The translations under genes were made by a program, and so were the position numbers. A DNA stretch of 64,000 bases, from contig JANAVB010016199.1 of assembly GCA_029216955.1 (NCBI GenBank), forward strand, positions 15,712,720-15,776,719, given 5' to 3'. The notes under the pieces were generated by a model. The model was not told the DNA's origin and made no database searches. It saw only the letters and a list, made by a program, of their open reading frames with translations. This document shows positions 22,400 to 34,721 of this stretch, piece after piece (position 1 is the stretch's first letter; each line of letters begins with the position of its first letter). The stretch comes from Iris pallida (lineage: Eukaryota; Streptophyta; Magnoliopsida; Asparagales; Iridaceae).

Positions 22400-23813
22400 T
22401 TTCTAAGGGATGCTACAGAGTCAACCTGAAGGAGGCCAAGGAGATAAAGGACCAGATCAATGAACTGAAGGCTCTGGGATTCATTCGAGACGGAGCTTCA
22501 CCCTGGGGAGCACCTGCCTTGTTTGTGCCCAAGAAGGACGGAACAGTACGGATGTGCATTGACTACCGGGTGCTGAATAATATCACCATCAAGAACAAGT
22601 ACCCTCTGCCCCGGATCGATGACCTATTTGATCAATTGAGCGGAGCCAAGGTGTTTTCGAAGATTGATCTTAGATCTGGCTACCACCAGATCAGGGTCAG
22701 GAAGGAAGATATTCCCAAGACGGCATTCAACACCAAGTATGGGCAGTTTGAATTCTTGGTCATGCCGTTTGGACTGACGAATGCTCCTGCGGTGTTCATG
22801 AACCTTATGAACAAGGTTTTCCATGAATACCTAGATCAATTATCGTAGTCTTCATCGATGACATTCTGATCTATTCAAAGACGGAAGAGGAGCACGAAGA
22901 GCACCTCAGAAAAGTTCTGGAAACTTTGAGGAAGGAGAAGCTGTATGGTAAGCTTTTCAAGTGTGAATTCTTTCTAGACAAGGTGGATTTTCTTGGCCAT
23001 GTTGTCACAGGAGAAGAAATTTTGGTGGATCCGAAGAAGATAGCCGCTGTTGAGAAGTTGTCTACTCCAAGCTCAGTTGCTGAAATCAGGAGTTTCTTGG
23101 GCTTGGCTGGCTACTATCGGAAGTTCGTGAAGGGTTTTTCCAGAATTGCTGAGCCGATGTCGAAGCTCACTCGGAAGAATGAAGAGTTCGTCTGGATGAA
23201 AGATTGCCAGGCATCATTCGAGGAGCTGAAGAAGAGACTTACCACTGCACCAATCCTTACGCTACCCGTAGGAACTGGTGGTTTCTCAATCTACAGTGAT
23301 ACCTCAGGTATAAGACTGGGTTGCGTTCTTCAACAACATGGAAAAGTGATTGCTTATGCATCTAGGCAATTACGGACTCATGAGAAGAACTATCCCACAC
23401 ATGATTTGGAGCTTGCAGCGGTGATATTTGCATTAATGTTATGGAAGCATTACCTTTATGGAGAGAGAGTGAAAATATTTACAGACCACAAGTATGATTT
23501 CACTTAGAAGGAGCTGAACATGAGGCAAAGAAGATGGCTGGAACTGATGAAGAATTTTGACATCGATCTACAGTACCACCCGAGTAAGGCTAATGTTGTC
23601 GCAGATGCACTTAGTCGATACCCTATGACGATGTTTTTGACCAAGGAGCGGCACCTGCTAGAGGACATCGAGAAGCTTGGACTGGAGATTATACTGCTTG
23701 GAAGGAAGGAGCTGGATGCTGATCTATTGTTGATGAAGTTGCAAGTGAGCTCGAGTCTGATGGACAAAAATCAAGGAGACGCAGTTTCAAGACGAGACAC
23801 TTTGCAAACTTAG
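22400..23813 (+). pseudogene. gypsy reverse transcriptase and RNase H
   Basis: RT begins before 22519 with [20 protein letters not shown] and continues through [33 protein letters not shown] and the FGLTNAP block. A frameshift near 22840 separates the active-site motif [11 protein letters not shown]. The frame from 22926 holds the RT thumb ([26 protein letters not shown]) and RNase H ([41 protein letters not shown]). The first RNase H Asp lies in YSDTSG, where the family usually has YSDAS. An in-frame TAG at 23505-23507, probably a changed CAG, interrupts before KELNMRQRRWLEL. Non-functional. Confidence 0.92.
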
Positions 23814-23875
23814 AGATCAAGTGCTGGCAGGAACACTTGAAGGATTCTCAATCGCCAGTGACGGAGCGCTGAAGA

Positions 23876-25036
23876 ATGGTACGAAGGCTTTGTGTACCAA
23901 CTGGCGAACTGAAGAACGAGCTGATGTATAAAGCGTACCAGTCGCAGCATTTCATACATTCTGGAGCCAACAAAATGTATCGGGATACGCGAACTATAAT
24001 GTGGTGGTACGGAATGAAGAAGGACGTGGCCAGGTATGTTGTTAGATGTTTAATTTGTCAACAAAGTGAAGGCTAGCAGACAGAGACCCGCAGGACTTCT
24101 ACAGCTACTGGACATTCCAGAGTGGAAGTGGGAGCACATCACAATGGACTTCGTGTCAGGACTGCCTCGTTCCTAAGGAGGAAAGGACGCCATTGGATTA
24201 TCGTGGACCGACTGACGAAGTCAGCTCGCTTTATTCCCTTCAAGGTTGGTCTATCCACCGAGAAGTTGGCAGCACTGTACATGCGGCACATCTACTGGAT
24301 TCATGGAGTTCCGATAAGTATTGTGTCTGACAGAGATACTAGATTTACTTCTCACTTTTGGAAGAGTTTGCATGACAGTTTGGGAATACAACTGAAGTTC
24401 AGCACCGCCTATCATCTCCAAACTGACGGGCAATCAGAGAGAACAATACAGACGCTAGAAGACATGCTGAGATCCTGCATCTTAGAATTTGGAGGGTCTT
24501 GGGAAGACCATTGGCACTTGGTAGAATCCCCCTACAACAACAATTACCAAGCTAGTATCGGTATGACACCGTTCGAGGCACTCTATGGACGTCGTTGTCG
24601 CACTCCACTTACTTGGGATGACGTCGGAGAACGAGTATTGCTTGGACCTGAGATAGTGACCGATGCAGCAGAGAAGGTGAGAATGATCAGAGACAAGCTC
24701 AGGATTGCCCAGGACAGACAAAAGCATTGGGCCAATAGCAGCCGACGGCCTTTGGAGTTTGAAGAAGGCGACAGTGTGTTTGTGAAGATCTCTCCGACCA
24801 GAGGAACCATCCGTTTCGGCAGAGCAGGAAAGTTAAGCCCCAGGTATATTGGTCCTGTTGTAGTACTCAGCAGGATTGGAGAAGTGGCTTATCGGGTTGC
24901 TCTACCCCCAAGTCTAGAAGGCGTCCACAACGCCTTCTACGTATCACAGCTCAGACGCTACATTCCGGATCTGAGTCACATTTTGGATAATTCAGAGCTG
25001 AAGATTAGACTCAACCTTTCAGTGCCAGAGACGTAG
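23876..25036 (+). pseudogene. gypsy integrase
   Basis: The zinc-binding N-terminus has HFIHSGANKMYRD...[20 protein letters not shown] (HHCC). The core's first Asp lies in [13 protein letters not shown] near 24140, in a different frame and followed by a stop. The frame 24122-25036 carries WIIVDRLTKSARFIP, the second Asp (SIVSDRDTRFTS), the Glu region (TDGQSERTIQTLEDM), and then the C-terminal GKLSPRYIGP and ALPPSLEGVHNAFYVSQLRRYIPD. The expected downstream chromodomain is not visible. Two frame breaks (24076 and about 24180) inactivate it. Confidence 0.93.
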
Positions 25037-25435
25037 TCAGAGGTGAGAAGAAGATCAGAATTTGAGCCATCACATAAACTCCTATTTCTTATCTTTTCGT
25101 TCTAAACTTGACTGATGCTGCTAAGTTAGCCTAGTTTTGCAAGCTATCTCTTTATCAAGCTTGATCATGACAGTAATTTATTAGGTGCACCCACTAATAT
25201 ATTGTCTAATCAGGACCGGTGCATGATGGTCTGATCAACCTCGTGTACTTTGGTTCGCCTTTGTATTTTTCTGCATGGATGATATCATAAATAAAACTTG
25301 TCCCTAAACCGTCTCATCCACGACTGCCTTGGAAATTCTTATTGTTAGACCTGAGTTACGGGTGCAGTACCCGTACTTGTTTGAGACTTAAGGTAACCCC
25401 TAGCCCTGCCTTTAACTTCGAGGACGAAATTTTCT
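25037..25435 (+). other. gypsy 3' non-coding tail
   Basis: No gene. It contains TTCGAGGACGAAATTTTCTA just before the polypurine tract, a landmark also present next to the LARD 3' LTR (minus strand, about 38900-38923). Confidence 0.7.
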
Positions 25436-25448
25436 AAGGAGGAAAGAT
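25436..25448 (+). other. gypsy polypurine tract
   Basis: AAGGAGGAAAGAT ends immediately before the 3' LTR start (TGTGAAACCC at 25449). Confidence 0.8.
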
Positions 25449-28344
25449 TGTGAAACCCAGTTTTGAATGTGAAATATTATTATTATTATTATTAGTATTA
25501 TAATATTATTACTATTATTATTATTATTTATGAGCTTTGGTAATTAATTTCAAAATTTAAAACGGCTTTTGGTTGCTGACCTGACCCGAGCCCGGACCCG
25601 ATTCCCGAAACCAAGACCCGGTCCTAACCCTTTTCATTTGAAATCTGTTTTTTATAAAAAAAATATATATATATTTTAACTCATTTTTGAGTTGGTCCAC
25701 GGTTGGACCAACTCCCCTCCACGTTTTCCCTCACCCCCTCACTTCTTTCCCCTTCTTTCACTCTCAGCACTTCCCCTCAACTCCCACTCCTTTAAACTCA
25801 TACTCACACCATCCCACCACCACAACTCCCCATCTCTCTCCAGAGAACAAATTCCCACCACCATCACTTCACACACAAACCCCTTCCTCTTCTTTTCCCC
25901 TCTCCCACAAACCCCCATCCCGCGACCTCCCTGCCGACTCCGTCCGCCGACCTGCCGGTCTCCTCCCAGCCACGCCCCCGGCCTTTCGCGCGCCCCGCCA
26001 GCCGCCTACGCCCCCTTCACGGCCGCCGCGGCGTCTACAGCGCCGGACCCCAACCTGCGCCCCCGCGTGCGTCTCCCGGTGCACGCCCGACCCTCCAGCG
26101 CTGCCGATCCGGCCGCCCGGCTCCCCGGCGCCCTTTCCGACCCCAGCGCTGTCCTCCCCGGCCGTGCCCTAGCCCCGTGCCCGCGCGCTGCTCCCCCGGC
26201 GCACCCCGAGACCGTGTCCGCTGTTCTGGACAGCCCCTGTCCAGCGCTCTTCGCTGGATTTCGAGTCCGTTCTGTGGATTTGCGCGTCCCAAGTCCGAGG
26301 CAACCCTTCAGATTCCGTCGTTTTGGGTAATCCCTGGTTAATCACAGTAGTTCGTCCCTCCCCGTGTCAATGATGATAATTTGGTCCACGAATTTCTTCG
26401 GAAATTCGATTTTCGGTTACGTGTTTGGTTCCAGGAATTTTCGGAACCATTGTTGGATTTTATTCTGTGGATTTTTGCATAGTTCTGTTGCTGTGGGTTT
26501 TCCGAGAAACTTTCGAAAAGGTTTCTGACGGTTGGAATTATTTTCATCATTTCCAATTTCTTATCGGAAATGATTCTGGAGTAGTTTCGGGAGTTCCGAA
26601 TTGGTTTCGGGTTTTCCAGATTAATTTTGAGAATAATTGTGGTTATTTTTATATATATATTTTGGGATTCCTTGGTTTTGAATTTGCAGGAAAATATTGG
26701 CACACTTTCCCAGTTTTTGGGTTGACCAAAAATAGAGAAAATGCTGCCGAATTTTCCATAAAATTTAATTATAATTTTAAAAATGATTTTTAAATGGTTT
26801 TTCGGAAAATATTATTATTTTGGATTTTTGGACGACGACAGTATTGGTCAATGGGCCCCGACTAAGTGCAAACGAAACCGGCTTCGCCCGGACGTTGAGG
26901 CATTAGCCTATATGACGATTGGACCATATCTGAGACTCATTAAATATTTAATTTATTTTTATTATTTAATCTATTCATAATTAAATTGTAGGAGGATTTT
27001 AGAACTAACAACTGTTTCGTCTTATTTCAATTTATATAAATAAATTATAATGGGCATAAGCCCAGCTGGTCTTTTGGCTCTGTGACCTGTAACTTAGTAG
27101 CGTAGGTTTTCTGTTATTTTCTGGTTTTGCGAGTAATTTTAGCGTACGCGTAAAACAAATAGATAATTATTTTGATATAGAAAATTAATAAAGTTTTCTC
27201 ACATTAAAATTTACAAGTTTTAATATTTAACAACGATCATGTTTTTCTCATTAAATAAAAAATTTAGTTTTATATGTATAATTACGAAAATACGAAGTTT
27301 TAATCAAATTAATTTGATAACGACGAGTTTTTCCAAAATACAAGTTAAAATGATCTTTTCCTCGTTATTAATTACAACGCATCGATAATCGCATTTTGTT
27401 TGTACTTAATAATAAAGATTAAAATTGATTAGGACACAATTAGAGATTTCAACTAGCATAGTTGGCTTGGTAACCCTGGATTCTGAGTCGAACTTCTCGA
27501 ATGTAGGATTTCGAGGACGAGTCTAAATCCCATCTCGAAGTCTTCATCCCTTCAAGTCCAGTCCATTTTGAGACAAGTACATTTTGTGTTAGTTTACAGT
27601 TATTTAATAATCGCTTTACTGCAAGTTTAAACCACGATGCAACACGGAACTCTCCCTGAAAGCACTGACTGTTACTACTGTAACTGTTTGGGGACTGGGG
27701 GAGTAGTGTAATGAGTATGACAACATCCCAAAATAACTTAGAACTGTACTAGCTTACCCTTCATACACACGGGGATAAGCCTTATCTTCACTGTAACAAA
27801 TCCAAGCCGGTCATATTCATTGCCTATTCAAATCACACTGTTTTACTGTTAGAAAACTGTTCATTTCTAAATTGTTTAAAAGTGCATGATTCTATTATTA
27901 TTTCAACTGTCAAATTAGCATGAATTGTACTTTGCTCCCTCCTGACTGGAGATACATTTTTAGGGGACTATGAGGATGCTGAGCTGTTATACAACAGCTA
28001 TTTCGACCCAGTTCTGTACCCCGTGGTGCTGCCAGAGTCCCCTTTGGAGGACGCAGGACCTGAGGCCGGCGAGCCGAACGCCTAGCTAGATTTTCTGTTT
28101 CTAGATTTGTTGTTTTAGAATTTTGTAATTTGATTTCAGCTTTTAATTCAGTTCTTTCACTTTCCAGTTGTATCTATTTAAAGGTTTAATAAAGTTTTAA
28201 ATTTCCGAATGTTGAGTTGTGACAAATATAGTTGTTGTTGTTGTGGTTACCTGCTAATGGAACAGCTTACTGCCGCCGTCTCAACAACGGTGCAGGCTGG
28301 GCATGATCCGGTTCGACCCAATTATTTGGGATCGGATCGTGACA
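25449..28344 (+). repeat. gypsy 3' LTR (2.90 kb)
   Basis: Matches the 5' LTR along its length, with scattered substitutions and a much shorter AT tract at 25655-25680. After its GTGACA end come TGTTT, which also occurs in the internal domain after the 5' LTR, and then host hAT sequence. Confidence 0.92.
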
Positions 28345-29457
28345 TGTTTACAAATTTAGAAACTCTTAGATTGTGTCTATAAAGTTTAAACCAGTCTCCA
28401 AGTAGACAACAAGCTTTCAAAACTTTATGTGCACAATATGGTATAACTTTTAGAAGATTTGTTAAGGATGCACCGCATAGATGGAATTCTACATATTTAA
28501 TGTTAAAATCTTGCATTGGATTTAAAATTGTTATTACTCATTATTGTAATGTTAATCCAAGTTTTGATTATCAAGTTACTGAAAATGATTGGTTAATTGC
28601 TACTTCTGTTTATGAATTTTTAGAATTATTTTACAATGCTACATGTACTTTATCTGGCATTTATTATTCAACTTCTTCACTAGCGTTAACAGAAAGTATT
28701 GACATATCTCATTTATTTCTTAAATATAGAAATGTTTCCGGTTTTGATTATGTTGTTTCAAAAATGGAAACAAAATTTCAAAAATATTGGGGTAAAATAC
28801 CTCTTTTATATTGTTTGGCTTTAGTTTTTCATCCGAAGATCAAATAAGATGGCGTATTCATTTTGCTAGATAATTTTCATGAAAATATGAATGTAGATGT
28901 AAGTAACTTAAAAGTAGAGATTAAAGATGTTTTAGATTCTTTAATCACTGCGTATGAAGAACGAGTTGTATCGGCTCGACCCAGTACGACCTTTCAAGTT
29001 GGTGGTAGTAGCTCCGGTCTTATGGCTAAATTATCATATCCCGCCAGCATACTGCAATGGAAGAAACAAAAACAATCTTCCCTACCAACTCAGGAATTGT
29101 CGTTATATTTAAATTCTTATGAAGAATATGATGAAACTCCAACTCATTTTTTCATTTTAGAATGGTGGAAAAGACACGAAAAAAATATACCCTATACTTT
29201 CTTCTATAGCACGTGATATACTAATGATCCCGGTGTCCACGGTAGCATCAGAATCTTGTTTTAGTGCTGGTTCAAGGATACTGAGCAAGAAGAGGAGCAG
29301 GATGCTGCTGGATATCTTGGAAGCATGCGTGTGCGTTCAAGACTGGGTTCATGCGAAAGAACAAACCCAAAACTTAAGACATGAAAATGCCGACATCAGT
29401 GAACTAGACTTTGAGTCTCTTACCTTGGAGGACACCAATGAAGGAGCTGAGCAATAG
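28345..29457 (+). pseudogene. hAT transposase, C-terminal half with dimerisation domain
   Basis: Resumes the hAT transposase interrupted at 18308. Codons across the restored junction read HTN then LETLRL. GITFRRFVKDAPHRWNSTYLMLK corresponds to the conserved RWNSTY block. 28500-28847 continues through the helical core (MLKSCIGFK...ISHLFLKYRNVSGFD). 28863-29216 holds the variable linker, and 29224-29457 the hAT C-terminal dimerisation motif (PVSTVASESCFSAGSRILSKKRS, ILEACVCVQDWV). Frame changes and stops at about 28380, 28845 and 29217 show decay. Confidence 0.88.
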
Positions 29458-29896
29458 AGACGGATGAAGGACGACATAAGACAAAAAAAGTAGTACATTT
29501 TTTTACAACTTAGTTGACATTAATAAATTTATGTTACAATTTAGTTGTCCAAAAATAAAAAATTGTATATTAATTTATGTTGAGATTAATAAAAAATTTT
29601 AGTTTTTATGTTATAATTTAGTTATAAAATTTCTCTTTTTATGAATTTTTTTCGGTTTTCCTAGCTAAGACCGGGCCGACCGGTCCACCGCTGAACCGGC
29701 CCGACCCAGGCCCATTTGGCCCGGCCCGACCAAACCGGGCCCCGGGTTCGGGCTGGGTCCAGCCATCCCTCCTCCAGGTTAGCCCGACCCGGTTCGCTTC
29801 CACTGACGGTCTGAGCTCGGCCCGGACCGAGCTCGGTCAAACCCGGTTTAACCTGGGCCCGGGCCGACTCAAACCGGCCCACCCAACACCTTGACA

Positions 29897-31071
29897 TAGC
29901 AGGAAACATAACATGGTATATACAGAAAAACAATAGACATGAAGAAATAAAAAAACTGAAACAAATCAAGAAATAGCAAACTTGGGTACCCTGTCAGTAT
30001 AACGTCGGTACACTATATTATACCGACGGTATGCCAATCTTGGACTGCCACATGCTCTTTGTCAAATTTTAGTGTTGCACCGGTATACCATCGGTATAGA
30101 CCAGTACACTGGTGGTATGCCGATATTTGTCACAACAAGTTTTCAATCTAAAACGGGGCCACAAACCGGTATACCGTCGGTATACCCACTATACTACGGT
30201 ATGTCATTTCTGTTCGAGCATCAATACTAAGGGTATGAAACAAGTTCCGGATCCAGAACATGTCTGGAAAGTTGCAGAAATTAGGTATAACAATGAAAAC
30301 AATACTAGAGGAAGGTCTTGTATACCATGTATAGTAAGTCTCATGGCAAGAACTCCGATATCATTCCCGATACAAAGTTTTCTTACTAAGAAAATATCAA
30401 GGCTTCGCAGGAAAATAAAACCTAGCTCAAACAAAATTTCAAGACGGGTAAAAACACGATAATCATGAGAGAAATATATTTAGTAAAGCAAGAAATAGGC
30501 AGTATTGGACTATCAATGCTACAGGAAACAAAAACAATAGTAAAATAATATTCGTCCAGTAGTTCGGCAATATGTACTTGCCTATAATAGCTCATAGCCT
30601 AACTTCTACTCCACCACCAAGAGGGGTTCAGAAACCACACTCTGAGGCCTGAGACCAAGCTCTTAGCTCACAAGGAAAAACGGAGAGGAAATAAAAAGAG
30701 AAGAAGAGTAGAAAGAGAAAGCAAAAAAGAAAAATCGAAATAAATCGAAGGGGTATATATAGAATGGGTGAATTAATCTGACCGTCGGATCGCGATCCAT
30801 GACTCGATCAGTATTAATCTCATCTTTCAAAAGAAAACCAAGTATCCATAGGATAATAGAATGTATCATCACTATTCATGAAAATATTAAAATACTATTC
30901 ACGAAAATATCAGAACACTATTCACGATATCGAAAAATAGAAAATATCTAAAAGTGGAAATATCACCCGGACAGTATATCGACGATGTGCTGGCCAGGAA
31001 GAAAAGTCTTAAAATTAGATTTTTTTACATTTCCCCGGAAGTCAAGAAAATACGAAATACAATATAAAATA
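29897..31071 (-). repeat. LTR-like DNA flanking the hAT element
   Basis: No gene. At 30010-30200 there are repeated ACCGTCGGTATACC and GGTATGCC words. A TATA-like CTATATATACC lies at 30752-30762 on the minus strand, followed downstream (leftwards) by a purine-rich leader-like stretch. This suggests the U3/R part of a minus-oriented LTR, but no ends were found. Confidence 0.4.
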
Positions 31072-32820
31072 GGGAAAATTTATGAAATGCCCAAAAAACG
31101 AAAAAGTTTTATGAAAAATCCACCGCACAATAACATTTTATCGCGTGCCCAGAATTAGCAAAAAATATATAAAGAGGGTTCCGAATGACCTTTTTGCCCT
31201 TCCTTCTAATTTATTGAAAACACCCACGAAACTACTCTTAAAAAAATGTTTCGATACTTCATCTTCTTCCATACGCTGCTCACTTTCGAATCTAGGTTAT
31301 CTCCTCAAAAATCTTCAAAAACTCGTCGAAAAATTTCGAAAAGACCGAGACAAACGGCAAAAGTGCTAAAACGGAGGTCCAAACATCATTTTTTTTGCGA
31401 TTCTAAAATTTCGGAAGATCGTTTAACGGAGAAGCGGTTACTTTTAGGCTTCTCGAAGATACGCTCATTTTGGGACAAACCGGGCCTCGTTTCGACCTCC
31501 CAGTCAAAAGTTATGGCCCTTCAAAGTTTCAACTGACCATAAAATACAGGAGAATGTTCATTCTCCGTGTTAGAACACGAAAAATGTTAATTTCGCATGA
31601 GGGTGACCATTCTCCGTGTAGTAACACGAAAAATGTCATTCTCCATCTTAATTTACACGGAGAATAGTCATTCCCTGTGTTAGAAACACGGAGAATGCCA
31701 TTCTCCGTATAAATTAACACGGAGAATGACATTCTCCGTGTTAAATTACACGGAGAATGGCCATTCTCCGTGCTAAATTACACGGAGAATGGCTATTCTC
31801 CGTGTAATTTAGCACGGAGAATGGTCATTACAATGTTAAAACGCAGGAGAATGGCCATTCTCCGTATTAGATACACGGAGAATGCCATTCTCCGTGTTAA
31901 ATAAAATGGAGAATGGCCATTCTCCGTGTAATTTAGCACGAAAAATGGTCATTACAGTGTTAAAACGCAGGAGAATGTCATTCTCCGTGTTAAATAAAAC
32001 GGAGAATGGCATTCTCCGTCTTAATTAAAACGGAGAATGACATTCTCCGTGTTAATTTACACGGAGAATGGTTATTCCCAGTGTTAAAACGTAGGAGAAT
32101 GACCATTCTCCGTGTAATTTAGTACGGAGAATGTCATTCTCCGTTTCTAAATGACACGGAGAATGACATTCTCCGTGTTAAATGACACGGAGAATGGTCA
32201 TTCAAATGTTAAAACACAGGAGAATGGCCATTCTCCGTGTTAGAAATACGGAGAATGCCATTCAACACGGAGAATGGCATTCTCCTTGTTAAAAATGCAG
32301 GAGAATGACTATTCTTCGTGTGATATCGACGGAGAACAGTTGACAGAAACCTAATTTTTTCGTTTTTTTTTGTTTTGTGGAAAGAAATTTGACATGAATA
32401 AAGATTCAAGAGTTTTCGTTCTTCTTTCAAAACGATGCTAACTCTTATGGAAAAGAAGAAGAATATATTCTCTCCATAATTGACCTAATTGTCGGAGAAG
32501 AAGAAGATGAGCGATGATCGGAGTTCGACTGAAAAAAAAAGTATGGTGAACTACGAACGATCTTTGCGATCTCTGCTGAAGATGAGAGCAATGGAATTCA
32601 GATCTTTCGTGAAGAAGAAGAAGAAGAGAATCGCAATCCAGATCTGAGTTCGTACGGATGGATAGTTATGGTATTAATTTTGTAAATACAGAACATCTAA
32701 AGGGAATCTTTGAATATTTGACGTGAAATTATATAATTCTGGGCATTTCATAAAACCCATCCTGCGGGTGGATTTTTCATACAACCCAACCCCGAAATTG
32801 GATTTCTCAGCAATTTTTAG
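31072..32820. mobile_element. Non-autonomous MULE (M3) with a palindrome array
   Basis: A 1749-bp element flanked by a perfect 9-bp target-site duplication, TATAAAATA (31063-31071 and 32821-32829). The inverted ends are decayed but alignable over about 100 bp. Left: GGGAAAATTTATGAAATGCC, TTATGAAAAATCCACC, GCCCAGAATTA. The right end inverted has CTAAAAATTGCTGAGAAATC, GTATGAAAAATCCACC and GCCCAGAATTA. The 9-bp duplication and long TIRs indicate a Mutator-like element. There is no transposase. The middle is the palindrome array at 31545-32335. Flanking internal sequence is unrecognised. Confidence 0.82.
31545..32335. repeat. Palindromic tandem array (ACGGAGAATG/CATTCTCCGT)
   Basis: About 790 bp of alternating ACACGGAGAATG and CATTCTCCGTGT words joined by short AT spacers (TTAAATTA, TTAGAA). 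Neighbouring words pair as perfect hairpin stems of about 10-14 bp with 1-2 nt or longer loops. Some copies read GCAGGAGAATG or AAAATGGAG, so the array is degenerate. Unit length is about 30-37 bp and I count more than 20 stem words. A transcript from either strand would fold into a row of hairpins. It is not a CRISPR array: spacers are repetitive and the context is a plant MULE. Confidence 0.9.
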
Positions 32821-32829
32821 TATAAAATA

Positions 32830-33510
32830 TGTATCCGTATACAAATACAGATACTGTGAGACAAGTCTCACACTTCCAACTCCAGAGCTTGGGTGCATAG
32901 GATCATTGTAGCAGGAGATATTGTTGAAGACATAATTATTCTTTATGCGCATGCGCTGATGCTTGTGTGGAGAATTCACTCTTATCTTCAGAGACTTGGC
33001 GCACATGACCTTGTCTGCGCATGCATTAGAGTTGCACATCACGTGCATAGGCTGAGGATCAACAATGTTCTTCCCAGCACTTCTTTTCTTCTGCATACTA
33101 TACTGAGCGCGCATGAACTTGAAAGAGTACTTGACACTTGGATTTTTAACATTGTAGTATTTTCCTTCGTTGAAACCCAAGTATTTAGCACTTTGATTAC
33201 CGTGCATGGAATGTGACATCTTGGATGTATGCGTACTGGCAGAGCCAAGAATGGAGTCCACGACAGTCTGGACAAAGACAACAACGTGATCTTCAAACTT
33301 ATGTGCCGGAAAAAGCTTTGAGGGGATATGCGCATGCAGAGTTTGCGAGTTATATGCAGGAAAGAAATTCACTGAGTTATGCATATGAAGAGCCTTCACT
33401 GGGCTGTGTGCTAACAGAGCCTTCACTGGGCTATGCGCAGTCGGTATTCCTCGGTCATCGACGACATTTGGGTTAGCAACAAAGAGCTTTATGTTAACCA
33501 AACTTAAGTG
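32830..33510 (-). repeat. TGCGCATG-rich region with a His/Met/Lys-rich open frame
   Basis: The minus strand is open from 33501 leftwards through the M3 junction (275 codons in total, about 220 from this region). The product would be rich in His, Met, Cys and Lys with repeats such as AHSPVKALLAHSPVKAL. Two direct repeats, GCCTTCACTGGGCTRTGYGC, lie at 33390-33440. The composition resembles 12490-13140. I do not recognise a family and do not claim a protein. Confidence 0.4.
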
Positions 33511-34222
33511 GTCAATCTATCAAAAAAAAACATTTGCGTTAGCAACTCGTTTTATAAGGCTATCGGGACGTCGTCATGGTAAACCTAACCAAATCCAAAA
33601 AACCAAGTCCTTCTTGCATATCCTAATAGTTTATTAATTAGAATTTTTGGAAGCAAATGCTACATTAATTGTTATTATTATCCACTTTATCTTACAAAAC
33701 AATTAGGGATTGTTTGGCCACTTTTTCAGAGGACGAATGGTTTTTGAATTACAACATACAAACAAATGAACTACTTTATTTTGTACTTCCAATTAGAATT
33801 CATCCAAAATAATCAAAATTTGAATCTTGACACTTTCAAGAGATCTCCAAACAAATTTTAGAAACTCAAAGAACTGCACAAATACCATCTCACTTTTGAT
33901 TTAGTTACAAGCATTCAAACGTGCCATAAAAATAGAAATAAAGATGCAATAGAGTCTACCATCCGTTCTAGTTAGAAAATGTAATTTGAACCTAAGGTTA
34001 CAGTTATTATATAAGCGAACTTCATATCCATAGGAGTTGCAGGAAATATTAATCGTTCGACTATAGAAACTCAAATAGGAACTCAAAATTAGTAACTTAA
34101 TTATGACACGTGAACTTATTTTTCTATTTAGGTCCTTAATTTTTTTTCCTGCTTAGGCCCTTAAAAAATAAAATGATGAGATACATTTAATCAAAAGGTT
34201 GTTCATTGATGAATTTTAAAAA
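33511..34222. other. No recognisable gene
   Basis: AT-rich sequence between the TGCGCATG-rich region and MULE M0. No TIR pair, LTR end or coding similarity was seen. Confidence 0.55.
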
Positions 34223-34721
34223 AGAAATTTTTTGAGTTGCACTCCACTTTATTTACCATAATTCAAGGTGTACCCTAACGAATTACCATAATGCACGAAA
34301 CCCCCCACTTTTGACATAATTAATCGTATATGATTGATGGTCAACTCCTATGACTAAAATTTTATGACCAAAATATCCTCACTTTTTCTGTACTCCTCTT
34401 TCCCCCCTCTCTTTCTCCGACAACCCCCTTTCTCCGGTGCCGGCAGCCGGAGGGGGGGCGTGTAGCAGCGGCGAGCAGCAGCAGCAGTTAGCAGCGACAG
34501 CGCAACGATTAGGTGCACACGCAACGAGGAGCAACGACATCGCGACGAGGCGGATTATGCGCTATGGGGAGGGAAGCGCACGCATAGCGAGGATGGAGGC
34601 AGTGCGACAAAGGAGTAGCGGTAGTACGGTGGGGAGGGAGGGGGCCCGCAGGGCGAGGAGCTGCGGTATTGCGACGGGGAGGCTCGCGTTTGACTGGAAG
34701 GCGCACGACGGTACGAGGTAC

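Larger units (their letters stand above)
18309..28344 (+). mobile_element. Ty3/gypsy retrotransposon (10 kb), Tekay-like
   Basis: Plus-oriented, with LTRs at 18309-21265 and 25449-28344. Both begin TGTGAAACCCAG and end GTGACA. Internal order is gag knuckles, reverse transcriptase, RNase H, integrase, which is the gypsy order. The C-terminal integrase text (GRAGKLSPRYIGP, VAYRVALPP, FYVSQLRRYIPD) resembles Tekay/Del chromoviruses, but no chromodomain is seen after it. The gag capsid and protease are largely missing. The LTRs differ by a few percent. The host hAT sequence ACAAATTT is present on both sides of the insertion (18302-18309 and 28350-28357). Confidence 0.93.
16544..29896 (+). mobile_element. 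hAT transposon with BED-type transposase, split by a gypsy element
   Basis: The inverted termini are TGTCAAGTTGTTGTGTGGGC and, from the right, TGTCAAGGTGTTGGGTGGGC, with two mismatches. GC-rich GGCCCGG/CCGGGCC subterminal blocks lie at 16555-16770 and 29660-29885. A plus-strand transposase pseudogene lies inside. A 5-bp repeat, TAGCA, sits outside both ends (16539-16543 and 29897-29901). hAT elements usually make 8 bp, so the duplication is uncertain. Without the gypsy insertion the element would be about 3.3 kb. Confidence 0.82.

Noticed and set aside
24985..25448. Chromodomain after the gypsy integrase
   Set aside because: Expected for Tekay-like elements, but no such text was found in any plus frame before the polypurine tract.
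31545..32335. Regular repeats suggesting CRISPR
   Set aside because: The repeats are palindromic words with near-identical AT spacers and the context is plant. There are no unique spacers or cas genes.
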